Shown piece by piece: positions 8,780-17,436 of a stretch of 64,000 nt of DNA. The notes beneath the pieces are model-generated. The model had not been told where the DNA came from and searched no databases. It saw nothing but the letters and a program-made list of their open reading frames with translations. Source of the stretch: Chryseosolibacter histidinae (lineage in GTDB: Bacteria; Bacteroidota; Bacteroidia; Cytophagales; Cyclobacteriaceae); NCBI RefSeq assembly GCF_018598225.1, contig NZ_JAHESF010000001.1:372001-436000 (forward strand), given 5' to 3'. Position 1 is the first letter of the stretch. Each line of letters begins with the position of its first letter. Made by a program: the position numbers and the translations under genes.

Positions 8780-9844
8780 TTACCCGTGTGCCAGACGCAG
8801 GGACGAAATGCTGGTGACGAGTTTCCTGACCTGCTCCTGATCTATATATTTCATTTTCATTCTATACAGGTATTCGTCTTTCAGAAAGGATAATTCCCTG
8901 GCTGAAATTGTCACGCCCGTCATCAGGGTAAATAGCCGGGTGTCTGATGTAACTCCAAAATACATTCTTTTGACCTGCGAGCTATTCCATAATTTAAAAT
9001 GGGTTCCTGTAATGGCCGTCTCCTTATTATAGATCTTGTTTGCCATTGTTAACGGCTCCTCGCCAAGCAATTCGCGCAGTTCGATATAAAATTTATTCAG
9101 TTGATCCAGGTTCATTCTGTCGTGTACCAATTGCCTGGGATCTAACATGTTCATTCTTTCGCTAAACCCCAGGTAGGAGCTTCCCACGTAGGTGACGCCA
9201 TAGCGGGCAGAGATCTCGCTCGTAAGCAGGGCCTTCAGGTTGTCGTTGTGCGGATGCCATTCGAAGTCATCGATGTTTGCAAAGATCTTTCGCAACCTGT
9301 CTTCGTCCCCGATACCTTTCGTGTCGCATAGTATAATGCTTCTGTAACCGAGGGATTTGAGTTTATAATACCAATCGATCACCCGCTCGTCGATGTCTTT
9401 TTCCTTGCCGGTTACATCTGTTAACGCAATATCCAGGGGGTGGGACGTTATTCTTTTCCAGTACCTGATCGCGTTCTCGGCCAGCTGAAATGCGCCATCC
9501 GTGCTTAGCCCCAGTATATTTTTTGTTGCCTGTTCACTGGACGGGATCCAAACGTTGGCAGAAACATGTTGTTTGTTCTCAAGCAATTGAGACATCAGCA
9601 GGAGATCAGCCTCCCTTGCATGACCTACCAGGCATAATTCAATATTTCTTTTTTCGTCTGCTATCTCGAGGATCCTCGCGCAGGTGTTGTATTCCTCGCT
9701 GCAAATAGAGGGATAGCCGATATTGAACCTTGTTCCCTCGGGGTAGGCTCCAACGTAGGTCGTATACAGGTCCTTGTCTACAAGAAACGAAGCCGCGAGC
9801 CCATCCCGGCGAAAATCATCTCTCACATTGATGTTCTTAACCAT
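8780..9844 (-). CDS. DRE-TIM metallolyase (isopropylmalate/homocitrate synthase-like)
   Basis: I chose ATG at 9844 (354 aa), because VRDDFRRDGL right after it is the family start xxDxTLRDG. An in-frame TTG at 9889 would add 15 residues. The TIM barrel carries the RDG strand, CLVGHAREAD, LGLSTDGAFQLA, IILCDTKGIG, and the metal-binding HPHND near residue 228. These fit the Claisen-condensing or retro-aldol branch that includes 2-isopropylmalate synthase and homocitrate synthase. It is not next to leucine genes; it sits alone among glycan genes with its own copy of the shared promoter. It probably builds or cleaves a carboxylated side chain, but the substrate is unknown. Confidence 0.75.
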   Translation of the reverse strand: MVKNINVRDDFRRDGLAASFLVDKDLYTTYVGAYPEGTRFNIGYPSICSEEYNTCARILEIADEKRNIELCLVGHAREADLLLMSQLLENKQHVSANVWIPSSEQATKNILGLSTDGAFQLAENAIRYWKRITSHPLDIALTDVTGKEKDIDERVIDWYYKLKSLGYRSIILCDTKGIGDEDRLRKIFANIDDFEWHPHNDNLKALLTSEISARYGVTYVGSSYLGFSERMNMLDPRQLVHDRMNLDQLNKFYIELRELLGEEPLTMANKIYNKETAITGTHFKLWNSSQVKRMYFGVTSDTRLFTLMTGVTISARELSFLKDEYLYRMKMKYIDQEQVRKLVTSISSLRLAHG

Positions 9845-10016
9845 GGCACTTAAATTTTGTGATCCATTTATGAAAACTTCACTACGCAATGAATATACTT
9901 CAAATGCGGGAACACGCAGGCGTCACGGGCGTTGCCTTTAGAGACAGCAAACAATTGCGCCAATAAACGGTGCGTTGTTTTTTTTTGATCTTGCGGTATT
10001 GCGTCCTTGAATAAGA

Positions 10017-10047
10017 TAAAAGTACTATTTTTTTGGAATCTGCCAAA
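10017..10047 (-). promoter_or_regulatory. Promoter for the metallolyase gene
   Basis: On the minus strand TTTG (10047-10044), 19 bases, then TACTTTTA (10024-10017). It is near-identical to the epimerase promoter at 6580-6610. The leader to the ATG at 9844 is about 165 nt. Confidence 0.6.
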
Positions 10048-10078
10048 TCAATCACGGCAGAATAGCATGGCGGGAAAG

Positions 10079-10104
10079 TCGATAGTTCATTTTGACCGTC
10101 CGAT
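10079..10104. promoter_or_regulatory. Shared 26-bp element, copy 2 (putative operator)
   Basis: TCGATAGTTCATTTTGACCG followed by TCCGAT matches 6696-6721 at most positions. It lies 57 bases before the -33 box of the oxygenase promoter, as in copy 1, but only 32 bases from the leftward -33 box instead of 86. Confidence 0.5.
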
Positions 10105-10161
10105 CCTGGTTGGCTTTCCGTGTCATTATACCAGGACAAAATGCGGAATTCTTGCCAGTTA

Positions 10162-10192
10162 TTTGAAAGAACGACTTATTTGTTTAATTTTC
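10162..10192 (+). promoter_or_regulatory. Candidate promoter for the oxygenase operon
   Basis: TTTG (10162-10165), 19 bases, TAATTTTC (10185-10192). It resembles 6778-6808 in sequence and in distance from the shared element. It implies a 5' leader of about 260 nt, in which I see no convincing structure. The 9845-10456 gap otherwise holds only the opposing promoter and the 26-bp element. Confidence 0.4.
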
Positions 10193-10456
10193 ATTCGACG
10201 AAAGGGAATCACCAGTAGCGATACCGATGTTTTATTGAAAAATTCTCCAGTTAGCATGTTCAGTTGCTAATTCGGATGAATGACAAAAGTTCTATAACAT
10301 AATTGTAATTGAATTACATAAAGGATAAAAAGCAAAGATTCCGGTGAACGGAAAGGTTTGCTGTGACAGCGCACAGAAGAGGTCGCCGTGTGGTAAAGTT
10401 TTGCCCTGGTGACGAAATGAATATTTCGAAGTCGCACATTAAAATTTCTTAAAAAG

Positions 10457-11425
10457 ATGAAAATTTTTGAGTTTAAAAATGCTTTTTCGAGGGAAAGCAA
10501 TGGATTTGAATTTCAGAACGAGGATATTAAAAATGAGCTGTTCAATGTTCTTTTTGATGGAGACGGTTATGTGCTCATCAGGGGATTTCCTATAAACGAA
10601 TCTTCCATGAAGGAAAGTGAGCGGGACGTTTTGGATTTTTCATTTTTGTTAGGCGTTCCCGTGTCTCAAAATACCGATAACGAGTTTATCTGCAGGGTAG
10701 AGGATCTGAAAGGGAAAGTGGGCGCTAAACCACGGGGCTATCAACACGCGCAGGCGTTACCATATCATAGCGACAGATGTGACTTGCTGCTGTTGTGTGG
10801 CGTAAATCCAGCGCCCGTAGGCGGCGAAACAATTGTAGTGAGCGCAAAGAAAATTCATGAGCGGGTGCGAAAGGATTACCCGACAATCTACAATCTGCTT
10901 AAACGTCCGTTTCCCTTCGATATGAGAATCGCCGGATTTGGCGATCATCAATCATGGTATGATGTGCCCGTATTTTCTGAAATTGAAAATGAAAAGGCGT
11001 TGCTTTGGTATTGCAGGGGCTACATAGAGGACAGCCAGAGACATTCGGACTGTCCAAAACTGAGCGACGCACAGGCCGAAGCGTTGGACGTTATGAGCAC
11101 GATCATAAACACCGGCCAATACGGCGAGCAGGTCAACCTGCAACGAGGCGATATTTTGATCATGAGCAGCACGGGTTCGCTCCATGCGCGCAACGGTTAC
11201 CCTGCCGGAAGTGACAGGTTGCTGCTCCGGGTATGGATCTCCAATAACAACAGCAGGTTGCCAGCCAGTTTTAAGAGTGTGTTTGGTAATACGAGTCAGG
11301 GCTGTTATCGTGGTGGCGTATGGTCTGAACGACTCCATCTCGGCATGATCCCCCAAGAGCTGCCTGCTGCGAAAGAGTATATGAAAAAACTGGTGCTCGA
11401 GCCGGAATCTGTGAATGGTAATTAA
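10457..11425 (+). CDS. TauD/TfdA-family Fe(II)/2-oxoglutarate oxygenase
   Basis: The 322-aa protein has the iron-binding triad of the family: His104 and Asp106 in YHSDRCD, and His243 in SLHARNGY. Arg254 or Arg258 in DRLLLRVW would hold 2-oxoglutarate. Such enzymes hydroxylate, desaturate or cleave small molecules, including sulfonates and amino-acid or sugar side chains. It is the first gene of a plus-strand operon with a sulfotransferase, a carbamoyltransferase and glycosyltransferases. That setting suggests it hydroxylates a building block so that sulfate or carbamate can be attached; the substrate is inferred only. Confidence 0.85.
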   Translation: MKIFEFKNAFSRESNGFEFQNEDIKNELFNVLFDGDGYVLIRGFPINESSMKESERDVLDFSFLLGVPVSQNTDNEFICRVEDLKGKVGAKPRGYQHAQALPYHSDRCDLLLLCGVNPAPVGGETIVVSAKKIHERVRKDYPTIYNLLKRPFPFDMRIAGFGDHQSWYDVPVFSEIENEKALLWYCRGYIEDSQRHSDCPKLSDAQAEALDVMSTIINTGQYGEQVNLQRGDILIMSSTGSLHARNGYPAGSDRLLLRVWISNNNSRLPASFKSVFGNTSQGCYRGGVWSERLHLGMIPQELPAAKEYMKKLVLEPESVNGN

Positions 11426-11468
11426 TGTTTTGGTGCGGAAAATTTTGAACGCGTGTAAATAGTGGCCG

Positions 11469-12317
11469 ATGCATACTAGTATAAATTGCACCAAGCGATT
11501 GAAGTTTCGGAATCCTTCGGTAACATCCGAGAACTGGAGGCGCAATACCAGGCACCAGTTTGCGGCCGACTTTGCCCAGGAGATCTACGCGAGCAATAGC
11601 ATATACAGTCATATTCCGAAGAATGCGAGCTCAACCATGCGGTATTCGGTGGCGTTGGCAAACCGTTTAATAACGCCCAGCACTGATATTTCGTGGGTGT
11701 ACGCAAACAACATGACCTTTGTGCCCTCGCTCCGGTTTCAAACGCTGGCTGACTATACGTTTGTAATCCTGCGGTGCCCTTTCTCACGACTCGCAAGCGC
11801 TTTTCTTGACCAGATCGTTCGGCGTCCCCACATGTATGTCATGCGTCAGCGTAAAAAAGGTTTTAACAGGCATATCGTTGATAAGATCGTTGCCAGGCAT
11901 ATTACATTCGAACGTTTTGTTTTGAAATTACGTGATAATCCGGGCTTTCTACGATTGAATGCGCATTGGCGCCCGCAAGTAGATTTTCTTTTATATGAGG
12001 AGTATGACGATTACTTCTGCGTTGAAAATATGGGTTCCGCCACGAAGATACTGAAGGAAAAAATTGACCTGGATGTTGTTGACACGCGGCACCTTGCAAA
12101 ACATGGAATAGACCGGTATAAAAAGGTTGTCGTTGAGAACGGCTTTCAGTTGACAGCACCGCAGATCCAAAAAATGAAACATGCAAATACGATCGTCGAT
12201 CCTCAGTGTCTGTACTCGGCGCAATTGGTGAAAATGGTGGCGAACCTGTATGCGCAGGATATTGACCTTTATTGGGATAAGTTCGGTGGTGAAAATCTTT
12301 TGTTCAAAGTGCGATAG
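11469..12317 (+). CDS. Sulfotransfer_2-type carbohydrate sulfotransferase
   Basis: YSHIPKNASSTMRYS (residues 46-60) is the IPKxxSS PAPS 5'-phosphosulfate loop found in heparan 2-O- and chondroitin-type sulfotransferases, with Lys51 catalytic. TFVILRCPFSRLASAFLD is the 3'-phosphate segment. This is a different family from the two Stf0-like enzymes of the same locus, so the product may be sulfated at several distinct positions. ATG lies 43 bases after the oxygenase. The 282-aa length is normal for the family. No membrane anchor is present, so the reaction is cytoplasmic. Confidence 0.82.
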   Translation: MHTSINCTKRLKFRNPSVTSENWRRNTRHQFAADFAQEIYASNSIYSHIPKNASSTMRYSVALANRLITPSTDISWVYANNMTFVPSLRFQTLADYTFVILRCPFSRLASAFLDQIVRRPHMYVMRQRKKGFNRHIVDKIVARHITFERFVLKLRDNPGFLRLNAHWRPQVDFLLYEEYDDYFCVENMGSATKILKEKIDLDVVDTRHLAKHGIDRYKKVVVENGFQLTAPQIQKMKHANTIVDPQCLYSAQLVKMVANLYAQDIDLYWDKFGGENLLFKVR

Positions 12318-12370
12318 CTGCGATGAGTCAATTCCTGGACATGTAAAACAAAATAAGCTTTGATAACGCT

Positions 12371-14137
12371 ATGAAAGAAAAGATAATTTTCGGTATCAAT
12401 TTAAGCCATAACATGTCCTGTGCGGTTGTAATAGGAGGGAAGGTTGTTGTTGCGATAGAAGAAGAAAGATTAAATAGGGTTAAATATTGCTGGGGCGTTA
12501 CGATTTACGGAAAAATAATTCCTTATCGTTCTATCAATTATTGTTGCAACTATCTGGGGATAAAGGCCAAAGATGTTGACCTGTTTGTTGTCAATTCTTG
12601 CGAGCCACACAGCGGGAGGCAGGCCTTGATCGAACAACTGATTGGTATTGATGAAGATAAAATAATAGAGGTGACGGAACCAGGACATCATTTGGCGCAT
12701 GCTTTTTCCAGTTTCTATTGTTCTCCGTTTTCTGAAGCTGCCATTGTTACCATTGACGTAAACGGTAGTCATACCAAAGACGGTATTGAAAACTATTCCA
12801 TTCACCATGGTTCGGCGAAGGGGATTGTGCTTAAGCAGAATGATCTAATAAAACGTGGAGAAATAGGAATTGGAGAATTGTATGTACTGTATGCGGCGCT
12901 TTTGCAACTTAGTCCGGAAAAAGGCTCCGTAAATGGTGCTGACAATGCACTGGCCAGCGGTGGAAAATTAATGGGCTACGCTTCGTATGATAAAAGGAGC
13001 TTTGAAGAGAGAACGGAGATCCTGGATCATTTGTGGAAAGGCCGGACCGGATCTAAAATGACAATAAAGCTGGCGTCATTGGTTGAATTGTTCGCATGCA
13101 GAGGGCTTGTAGAAAAAACTTCGGACGTGAATCCCGAGCGCCTGCATGCGTGGGAAGCAAAAAAGTTACTTCCCTGGAAATATAGAAAGAGCAGCTTGCA
13201 CGAAGAAGATAATATGAAACTGGCCGGCGAAGCGCAGGCGGTGTTAGAGTCATCGATCCTTAAGGTAGTTGATTTTGCCTATGAAGCAACTAAGTCTGAA
13301 AATTTGTGCGTTGCCGGTGGTACTATGCTGAACGTTGTTGCCTGTACTAAAATTTTAAAGAAGACCGCCTTTAAGAATTTGTTCGTACAGCCTGCTTCGA
13401 CCGATGCCGGCATTGCCATTGGCGCAGCAATGTTTGGATTTTACAATCACCTGAAGGAGACCAAAAGATACTATCTGGAAAATGACTATTCTACTTTGCT
13501 CGGCAAAACCTATTCTCAGGAAGAGATCGATGATGTATTTAAAATGAATTGGAATGGGTCTTTCAGGCATTACAAAGTTGAAGAGGAGGATCAACAAATA
13601 GCAATACTGTGTAAATTTCTCTGTGACGAGAAGGTGGTCACCCTTTTTAAAGGCCGCTCGGAATTTGGGCCCAGGGCGTTGGGAAGCAGAAGTTTTTTGG
13701 CTTCTCCGCTTTCGCCTGGAATGGTAGATCGAATGAATGTAATTAAAAGCCGCGAATGGTACCGGCCGGTAGCGCCCTTGATACTGGAAGAGGATTTTAA
13801 TGAGTGGTTTGATGCACCCTTTGAAAGATCTCCCTTCATGACAATGGCGGCGGGATGTAAGGAGAAGACAAAAAAAATGGCGCCATCGATTTGTCATGTT
13901 GATGGGACCGCCAGGCCGCAAACTATATCCAAAAAGAACAATCCATTTTTACATAAGTTACTGGTTGAGTTTAAGAAAAAAACCGGGGTGCCTATACTCA
14001 TCAATACTTCATTCAACTTAAGAGATCCCATCGTGGAAAGTCCAATGGAGGCTGTCAACACGATTGTTCAGAATAAGGGTATCGATCTATTGATCCTGGA
14101 AAATTACATTATAGAGCCTAACGGGAATAGCCATTAA
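12371..14137 (+). CDS. NodU/CmcH/TobZ-type O-carbamoyltransferase
   Basis: The 588-aa protein matches the usual length. The N-terminal Kae1-like domain starts GINLSHNMSCAVV and has the metal-binding GHHLAHAFSSFY near residue 110. The C-terminal domain shows FGPRALGSRSFLASP, RPVAPLIL and LINTSFNLRDPIVESP, all family signatures. The reaction makes carbamoyl-adenylate from carbamoyl phosphate and ATP, then transfers the carbamoyl group to a hydroxyl of a sugar or antibiotic. It sits mid-operon, between a sulfotransferase and a GT4. Its base composition is more A+T-rich than its neighbours, perhaps a sign of separate ancestry. Confidence 0.93.
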   Translation: MKEKIIFGINLSHNMSCAVVIGGKVVVAIEEERLNRVKYCWGVTIYGKIIPYRSINYCCNYLGIKAKDVDLFVVNSCEPHSGRQALIEQLIGIDEDKIIEVTEPGHHLAHAFSSFYCSPFSEAAIVTIDVNGSHTKDGIENYSIHHGSAKGIVLKQNDLIKRGEIGIGELYVLYAALLQLSPEKGSVNGADNALASGGKLMGYASYDKRSFEERTEILDHLWKGRTGSKMTIKLASLVELFACRGLVEKTSDVNPERLHAWEAKKLLPWKYRKSSLHEEDNMKLAGEAQAVLESSILKVVDFAYEATKSENLCVAGGTMLNVVACTKILKKTAFKNLFVQPASTDAGIAIGAAMFGFYNHLKETKRYYLENDYSTLLGKTYSQEEIDDVFKMNWNGSFRHYKVEEEDQQIAILCKFLCDEKVVTLFKGRSEFGPRALGSRSFLASPLSPGMVDRMNVIKSREWYRPVAPLILEEDFNEWFDAPFERSPFMTMAAGCKEKTKKMAPSICHVDGTARPQTISKKNNPFLHKLLVEFKKKTGVPILINTSFNLRDPIVESPMEAVNTIVQNKGIDLLILENYIIEPNGNSH

Positions 14138-14152
14138 ACTGGTCTGCCGCCG

Positions 14153-15343
14153 ATGAAAGTTGATTTGCTGTTAGTAGTTGACCATTTAGCGCGCCCTTGC
14201 GGCGTGAGGACCACGTACTTAAAGCTATTCGAATGGTGCGCATCAAACAATGTATCAATAGCGTTGATCTCCGATACCGATGAAGAGCTTCCCTTCCAAT
14301 CCATAAAATGTCGTTTGAATATCCTGGTTGACGACAGCTCGAAGATCGCTGAAATAAAAAGACGGCCGTTTCTATCCCTTATAAACGATCATGAATTAGT
14401 ACATCCGGATCTCGTCTACCACGGAATCAGTTATAAAGATGCTTTTTACCTGGATGCCTGGAACGGGGACAGAGAATGGTTCGGAGACGCTGAAAGAAAA
14501 TGCAGGCAGTTTGTAGACAGCATTGATGCAAAGCAGATCCTTGTTGCCACCCAGTCGTTTTTGGGATTCGCCATGGCGTTCGTGCTGGGCCGGGAAAATG
14601 TATCTATTTGCCTGCACACACACTATGCTGCTTTCTATGCGATCAGGATCGCCGGCGCGGAAAACGATCTGTTTCACGTTCTTGAAAATAAGATCATGGA
14701 ACGATTGAAACAGGTGATCATAAAAAGCGCGAAAAATGTTTTTCTAGTTTCGCCAGCTTCAAAAAGATTTTTCCATCTGAACGGAGAATCGAATATCCAG
14801 ATCTTTACTCCGGGTGTCGATACAGTATTATTTAAGCCAATTGAAAAACCGGCCCGAAGATCTTTCAGATGCCTGTACGCAGGACGGTGGTCGAAAGATA
14901 AAGGTACAGGAACGTTTGTAGAGCTGTTCAACAGGGTTCCCGATGTCAACTGGATCGTCATAGGCAATGAAGCCGATACAAAACTGCCTCCCAACGTTCA
15001 GGGACTTGGCACGCTCGATCAGCACGCATTGGCGCGCGAGATCGGACTTTCGGATGTTGTGATTTTTTATGGCAAGTGGGATACCTTTGGCCTGGTAGCA
15101 CTTGAGGCACTGAGTTGTGGCGTGCCGGTCCTTGCGCATGCAGAAAGCGAGATCAGCAGGATCATTGAAGATAAGTGTGGGTTTTCATTCAGGACGGTGG
15201 ATGAGCTGATCGGCCTCGTACAAATACTGATGGCCGAAAAGCACAACCTGAAAGAAATGCGATCGGAGGCGAGGCGCACGGCGGAAAGCATGACCTGGAG
15301 CAGGTCTATCGAAACCCTGATGGAGAAAATGAATATCGGATAA
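14153..15343 (+). CDS. GT4-family glycosyltransferase
   Basis: The N-terminal half has a glycine-rich start ARPCGVRTTYLKLFEW, and the C-terminal half carries CLYAGRWSKDKG and the GT4 donor-binding segment DTFGLVALEALSCGVPVLAH near residues 305-325. Retaining GT-B enzymes of this type add sugars from nucleotide donors at the inner face of the cytoplasmic membrane. It starts 15 bases after the carbamoyltransferase and is clearly co-transcribed. Linkage and donor cannot be predicted. Confidence 0.85.
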   Translation: MKVDLLLVVDHLARPCGVRTTYLKLFEWCASNNVSIALISDTDEELPFQSIKCRLNILVDDSSKIAEIKRRPFLSLINDHELVHPDLVYHGISYKDAFYLDAWNGDREWFGDAERKCRQFVDSIDAKQILVATQSFLGFAMAFVLGRENVSICLHTHYAAFYAIRIAGAENDLFHVLENKIMERLKQVIIKSAKNVFLVSPASKRFFHLNGESNIQIFTPGVDTVLFKPIEKPARRSFRCLYAGRWSKDKGTGTFVELFNRVPDVNWIVIGNEADTKLPPNVQGLGTLDQHALAREIGLSDVVIFYGKWDTFGLVALEALSCGVPVLAHAESEISRIIEDKCGFSFRTVDELIGLVQILMAEKHNLKEMRSEARRTAESMTWSRSIETLMEKMNIG

Positions 15344-15401
15344 TTGACTGTATGGTTAAAGCGCCTATCTTGTTGACCCTGAACAGTACACTTCTTAAAC
15401 T

Positions 15402-16301
15402 ATGCAACGACTCAAGAAGCTTCGCATAGACGACCCGTTTGCGTGGGAAAGTCATCGTGGTGGCTGGAAATATATAATGGAAGTTCTTCGGTCAGAGTTT
15501 CACAACCCGCAAGGTGTGTTATTCCTGAGCTCCATTGAGGACACAATGATCGCTGGAAAACCGATTGAAGAACCGTGGGTAGGATTCGCCCACCAGGTGC
15601 CCCGGCATCATTACAAGCGATACCTGGATCTTGAAAGATTGCTGAAGGATCCGGTATGGTTAAAAAGCCTCCCTTTTTGCAAAGGTATTTTTACATTGTC
15701 GAACTATGTAAAGGACTACCTGGACTTACAAGGCCTTGATATTCCCATCAATCGTATCCCTTATGCCATCGACCGGCGATTCAAAGATTTTGATTATACA
15801 ACCTTTCTGCATGGCCCGAAGAAGCTGCTTTTTATCGGAGAGTACCTGAGGAATTTTCAGGCTTTTTATGATCTGCAGGCAAAAGGCTATCAAAAAATCC
15901 TGCTGGCGAACAAAGGATCGAAGAAGGCGGACCTGATCGTGAATTCCTCGGTAGAAGTACTGGAGCGGTTGACGGACCAGGAGTATGACCAGATGCTTTC
16001 AGAAAGTTTGGTGTTCTTAAATCTGTTCGATGCGCCTTCGAACACAACGGTTGTGGAATGCGTGGGCCGGAATACACCGATCCTCATTAATAAACTTCCG
16101 GGTGTGGTCGATTATCTGGGCCACGATTATCCATTTTACTATCGCTCGCTGCCGGAAGCCTCTGAGAAATTGGCCAGCAATTCTTTGATTGAAACAACGT
16201 GGCAGTATTTGGTCAACTCAAAAACAAAGGAACAGCTGAAAATCGAATACTTCGTGGATGCATTGTTTCATAGTACGATCTATCAAAATCTGCAGGTATG
16301 A
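15402..16301 (+). CDS. GT-B-fold glycosyltransferase, divergent
   Basis: This 299-aa protein has GIFTLSNYVKDYL and INRIPYAID in the middle, then KKLLFIGEYLRNFQAF and a C-terminal segment LFDAPSNTTVVECVGRNTPILINKLPGVVDYLG that mimics the donor site of GT-B enzymes (E near residue 218). It is shorter than typical GT4 proteins. Its last four bases overlap the FkbM gene start (ATGA), so the two are translationally coupled. The glycosyltransferase call is likely; the exact family is uncertain. Confidence 0.6.
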   Translation: MQRLKKLRIDDPFAWESHRGGWKYIMEVLRSEFHNPQGVLFLSSIEDTMIAGKPIEEPWVGFAHQVPRHHYKRYLDLERLLKDPVWLKSLPFCKGIFTLSNYVKDYLDLQGLDIPINRIPYAIDRRFKDFDYTTFLHGPKKLLFIGEYLRNFQAFYDLQAKGYQKILLANKGSKKADLIVNSSVEVLERLTDQEYDQMLSESLVFLNLFDAPSNTTVVECVGRNTPILINKLPGVVDYLGHDYPFYYRSLPEASEKLASNSLIETTWQYLVNSKTKEQLKIEYFVDALFHSTIYQNLQV

Positions 16302-16993
16302 ACTTTATAGGGCAAAAGAACCAGGATGAGTGGGTAATCAAGCACGTCTTCAATTACAAGAGAGGTGGATTTTTCGTGGATCTTGCCGCGGGTGATGGCA
16401 AAACAATCAGTAATACGTATCTATTGGAAACTGAGCTGAATTGGTCTGGTGTCTGCATCGAGCCGCACCCCAGGTTTATTGGAGACCTGAAAAGGAATCG
16501 CCAGTGCACCATTGTTGATAAATGTGTCGACTACAAGGTGCATACCATCGAGTTTCGCACCGATAATGGCATGGGGAGCGGTGTAATCGCCGATGATACT
16601 GATAACAATGAACGGATCAGGGCGAGCGCAATTCAAACCGCGCGACAAAACTATTGCGTGCGGAAAATGGAAACAATAACGCTGGAGCAAATTCTCGAAC
16701 AAAGCAATGCCCCTAAAATAATTGACTACCTCAGCTTTGATGTCGAGGGATGTGAAACCCGCATCATGCGGAATTTTCCATTTGACAAATACACATTCTT
16801 ATCGATGACCGTTGAACGCCCCACCGTGGAGTTGAATGAGAAATTGTTCAACAACGGATATGTGTTTGTAAGGAATTCCGATAGTATGCCTAACAAGTAT
16901 GCTTACGACTCATTTTATGTACATGAGAGCATTTCTAATCTGGCCAGCATCGAAAAGATGCCGTTTTCTCAAATCGCTCCAAAGGATTGGTAA
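16298..16993 (+). CDS. FkbM-family methyltransferase
   Basis: FVDLAAGDGKTISNTYLLE (from residue 27) is the SAM-binding motif I, and GVCIEPHPRF is the acidic-loop strand typical of FkbM proteins. IDYLSFDVEGCETRIMRNF is the later FkbM signature. FkbM enzymes O-methylate sugars and related hydroxyls. It overlaps the preceding glycosyltransferase by four bases and closes the operon begun at 10457. It probably caps a sugar of the glycan, which would place sulfate, carbamate and methyl groups on one product. Confidence 0.85.
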   Translation: MNFIGQKNQDEWVIKHVFNYKRGGFFVDLAAGDGKTISNTYLLETELNWSGVCIEPHPRFIGDLKRNRQCTIVDKCVDYKVHTIEFRTDNGMGSGVIADDTDNNERIRASAIQTARQNYCVRKMETITLEQILEQSNAPKIIDYLSFDVEGCETRIMRNFPFDKYTFLSMTVERPTVELNEKLFNNGYVFVRNSDSMPNKYAYDSFYVHESISNLASIEKMPFSQIAPKDW

Positions 16994-17132
16994 GACACCT
17001 GCCAGTCTTTAATATTTCTATTAGCTCGGTCATACTGATCGTTAAAGGCATCGTTTTGAGCGCAGCTGTTGCCGGATTATCAAAAAGTTGCCATGAACGC
17101 CTCGCCTCCAACTTTGATTATAAGGGTGAGGC

Positions 17133-17258
17133 TCATCGGATCGTATTTTCGTCAACATAGTTTTCATTACGCTGCGGGGGAATGGGAGCTGCCTGATCGC
17201 ACGCAGCTCCCATTAATATCGGGAAAAGTAACAGCAATGTTGCCAGGGTGCATTTCAT
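17133..17258 (-). pseudogene. Lipoprotein signal-peptide remnant (41 codons)
   Basis: The frame starts with ATG at 17258 and reads a lysine-poor start, a run of leucines and a lipobox MGAAC, then acidic-polar sequence to a TGA at 17133. This is a complete lipoprotein signal with no mature domain. It directly follows the hydrolase remnant on the same strand, among other broken genes, so I read it as the 5' stub of a decayed lipoprotein gene. The original function cannot be named. Confidence 0.45.
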
Positions 17259-17273
17259 GGCCTTTGCTTAAGA

Positions 17274-17436
17274 CTATTTTCCTTCGGTGAGCGCCGCCCT
17301 TTCTTTCACTGCTGACTCCAATTTCAGGTTGTCTTTGAAGAATTTTTCCAGCTAGTAGAACGGAATGATGTCAAGCCTGTCATACAGGTCCACGTGAACG
17401 GCATTGGGTATGATCACCAGCTCTTTCGGCTCGTCA
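17274..17436 (-). pseudogene. Alpha/beta hydrolase C-terminal remnant with internal stop
   Basis: The minus strand encodes EPKELVIIPNAVHVDLYDR, which fits the C-terminal end of dienelactone-type alpha/beta hydrolases, where this His is the catalytic base. The frame continues IPFY, then TAG, then LEKFFKDNLKLESAVKERAA to a second stop at 17274. The N-terminal two-thirds, with the nucleophile, are missing. The upstream end is replaced by an AraC fragment on the opposite strand at about 17436. Confidence 0.6.

Noticed and set aside
17069-17290. Plus-strand frame of 73 codons
   Set aside because: It is antisense to the lipoprotein and hydrolase remnants, which show clear protein signatures on the other strand.
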